NCBI GenBank assembly: GCA_018857735.1
Contig: JABMCL010001124.1
Span: 698,501-762,500 of the forward strand
DNA length: 64,000 nt
From: Alviniconcha marisindica
Lineage: Eukaryota > Mollusca > Gastropoda > Provannidae
Direction: 5' to 3'
Shown: piece after piece, positions 63,361 to 64,000 of the stretch
How positions within the stretch are numbered: the first letter of the stretch is position 1
Layout: each line of letters begins with the position of its first letter
Notes under the pieces: model-generated
Databases searched by the model: none
The model's input: only the letters and a program-made list of their open reading frames with translations
Told to the model about the DNA's origin: nothing
Position numbers and translations under genes: made by a program

Positions 63361-64000
63361 AAAGGCATGTGTAGAGCGCAAATATAATTATCTGGCTGGC
63401 CTAAACGCGTTTACGGTTATAGACTCGTCTCGTTCTCGACGTTTAATCAGCCTAAACGCCGTATAAAAATGGCACTTGTGATGCTGCCGTTGTCGGCAGA
63501 AGCTACTATTGAAGAAAAAATGAACACTTGTACAGACCGACGCGATCCCACGTACCACTGAAGACCACAAATTATTTAACAACAGTTTGGTTCACGCATC
63601 AAGACGCAAAATAATCAACACAGACAGCGAAGAGGAGACATGAAAATCTCGAATTGGAAGGGGTTGCTGGGTCACTGACGTCTGCTACAATCGCAGTAGA
63701 CTTTGACAGAACTTTGAACTTGAAATTGACATGGCTGTTGTTACGTGGCATCCAATCAGTTTCGAGTTTTCGACGTCACGCACGCTGTATTGTTGGTAAA
63801 ACAAGGGACATTCTCGACGTAAAATAAGCAGAAACAAATAGCGCTATTCTGGAGCCTGTTGACGACCCGTGCATGTGGAAGGAGAGCAGGACTTATGGAG
63901 TATTTAGCAAATCGGGATTAGGGCTATTCACCTTTAAATATAACCGAAATAGCCTCAGTCTAAGGCTATATACGTATAAAAAGGAATCTATCTATCTATC

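Overview
This is a eukaryotic nuclear window. Coding sequence is split by long introns with GT-AG borders, intergenic DNA is dense in (GA)n, (CA)n, poly-G and poly-C tracts, and there are tRNA-derived SINE-like repeats and several minisatellites. The proteins and the repeat style fit a lophotrochozoan, most likely a marine gastropod mollusc. That placement is inference; nothing here fixes the species.

Layout. (1) 820-1252, minus strand: the first coding exon of a TGF-beta/BMP-superfamily ligand (signal peptide and start of the prodomain). The rest of the gene lies off the left edge. (2) About 1.3-28.3 kb: gene-poor, repeat-rich DNA. It holds very long GA and GT/CA microsatellites, a 56-bp hairpin minisatellite (6.17-6.85 kb), a roughly 0.9-kb near-palindrome (8.93-9.83 kb), several families of short dispersed repeats, a polypurine tract (27.18-27.78 kb) and a stretch whose homopolymer runs look like consensus error (24.5-27.9 kb). 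Three weak candidate exons of unidentified genes lie here; the best is a minus-strand terminal exon at 15699-15833. (3) 28477-38129, plus strand: a complete METTL14 gene, 11 coding exons and 443 aa, the partner subunit of the m6A mRNA methyltransferase. (4) 40137-55769, minus strand: a complete UQCRC2 gene, 13 coding exons and 453 aa, core protein 2 of respiratory complex III. METTL14 and UQCRC2 converge, and their candidate poly(A) signals are only about 160 bp apart. (5) 58576-60783, minus strand: an intronless 735-aa Toll-like receptor of the single-cysteine-cluster type with a complete TIR domain. About 2.2 kb upstream lies a decayed copy of its 5' end, evidence of a local receptor duplication. 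The remainder is microsatellite.

I worked out exon borders by hand from reading frame, splice consensus and remembered family alignments. For METTL14 and UQCRC2 every junction phase is consistent and the total lengths match the families (human 456 and 453 aa). I see no sign that the genes work as one system; they look like independent neighbours. The observations most worth following are the leucine that replaces the BB-loop proline in the TLR TIR domain, the degenerate upstream TLR copy, the long palindrome, and the unidentified exons.
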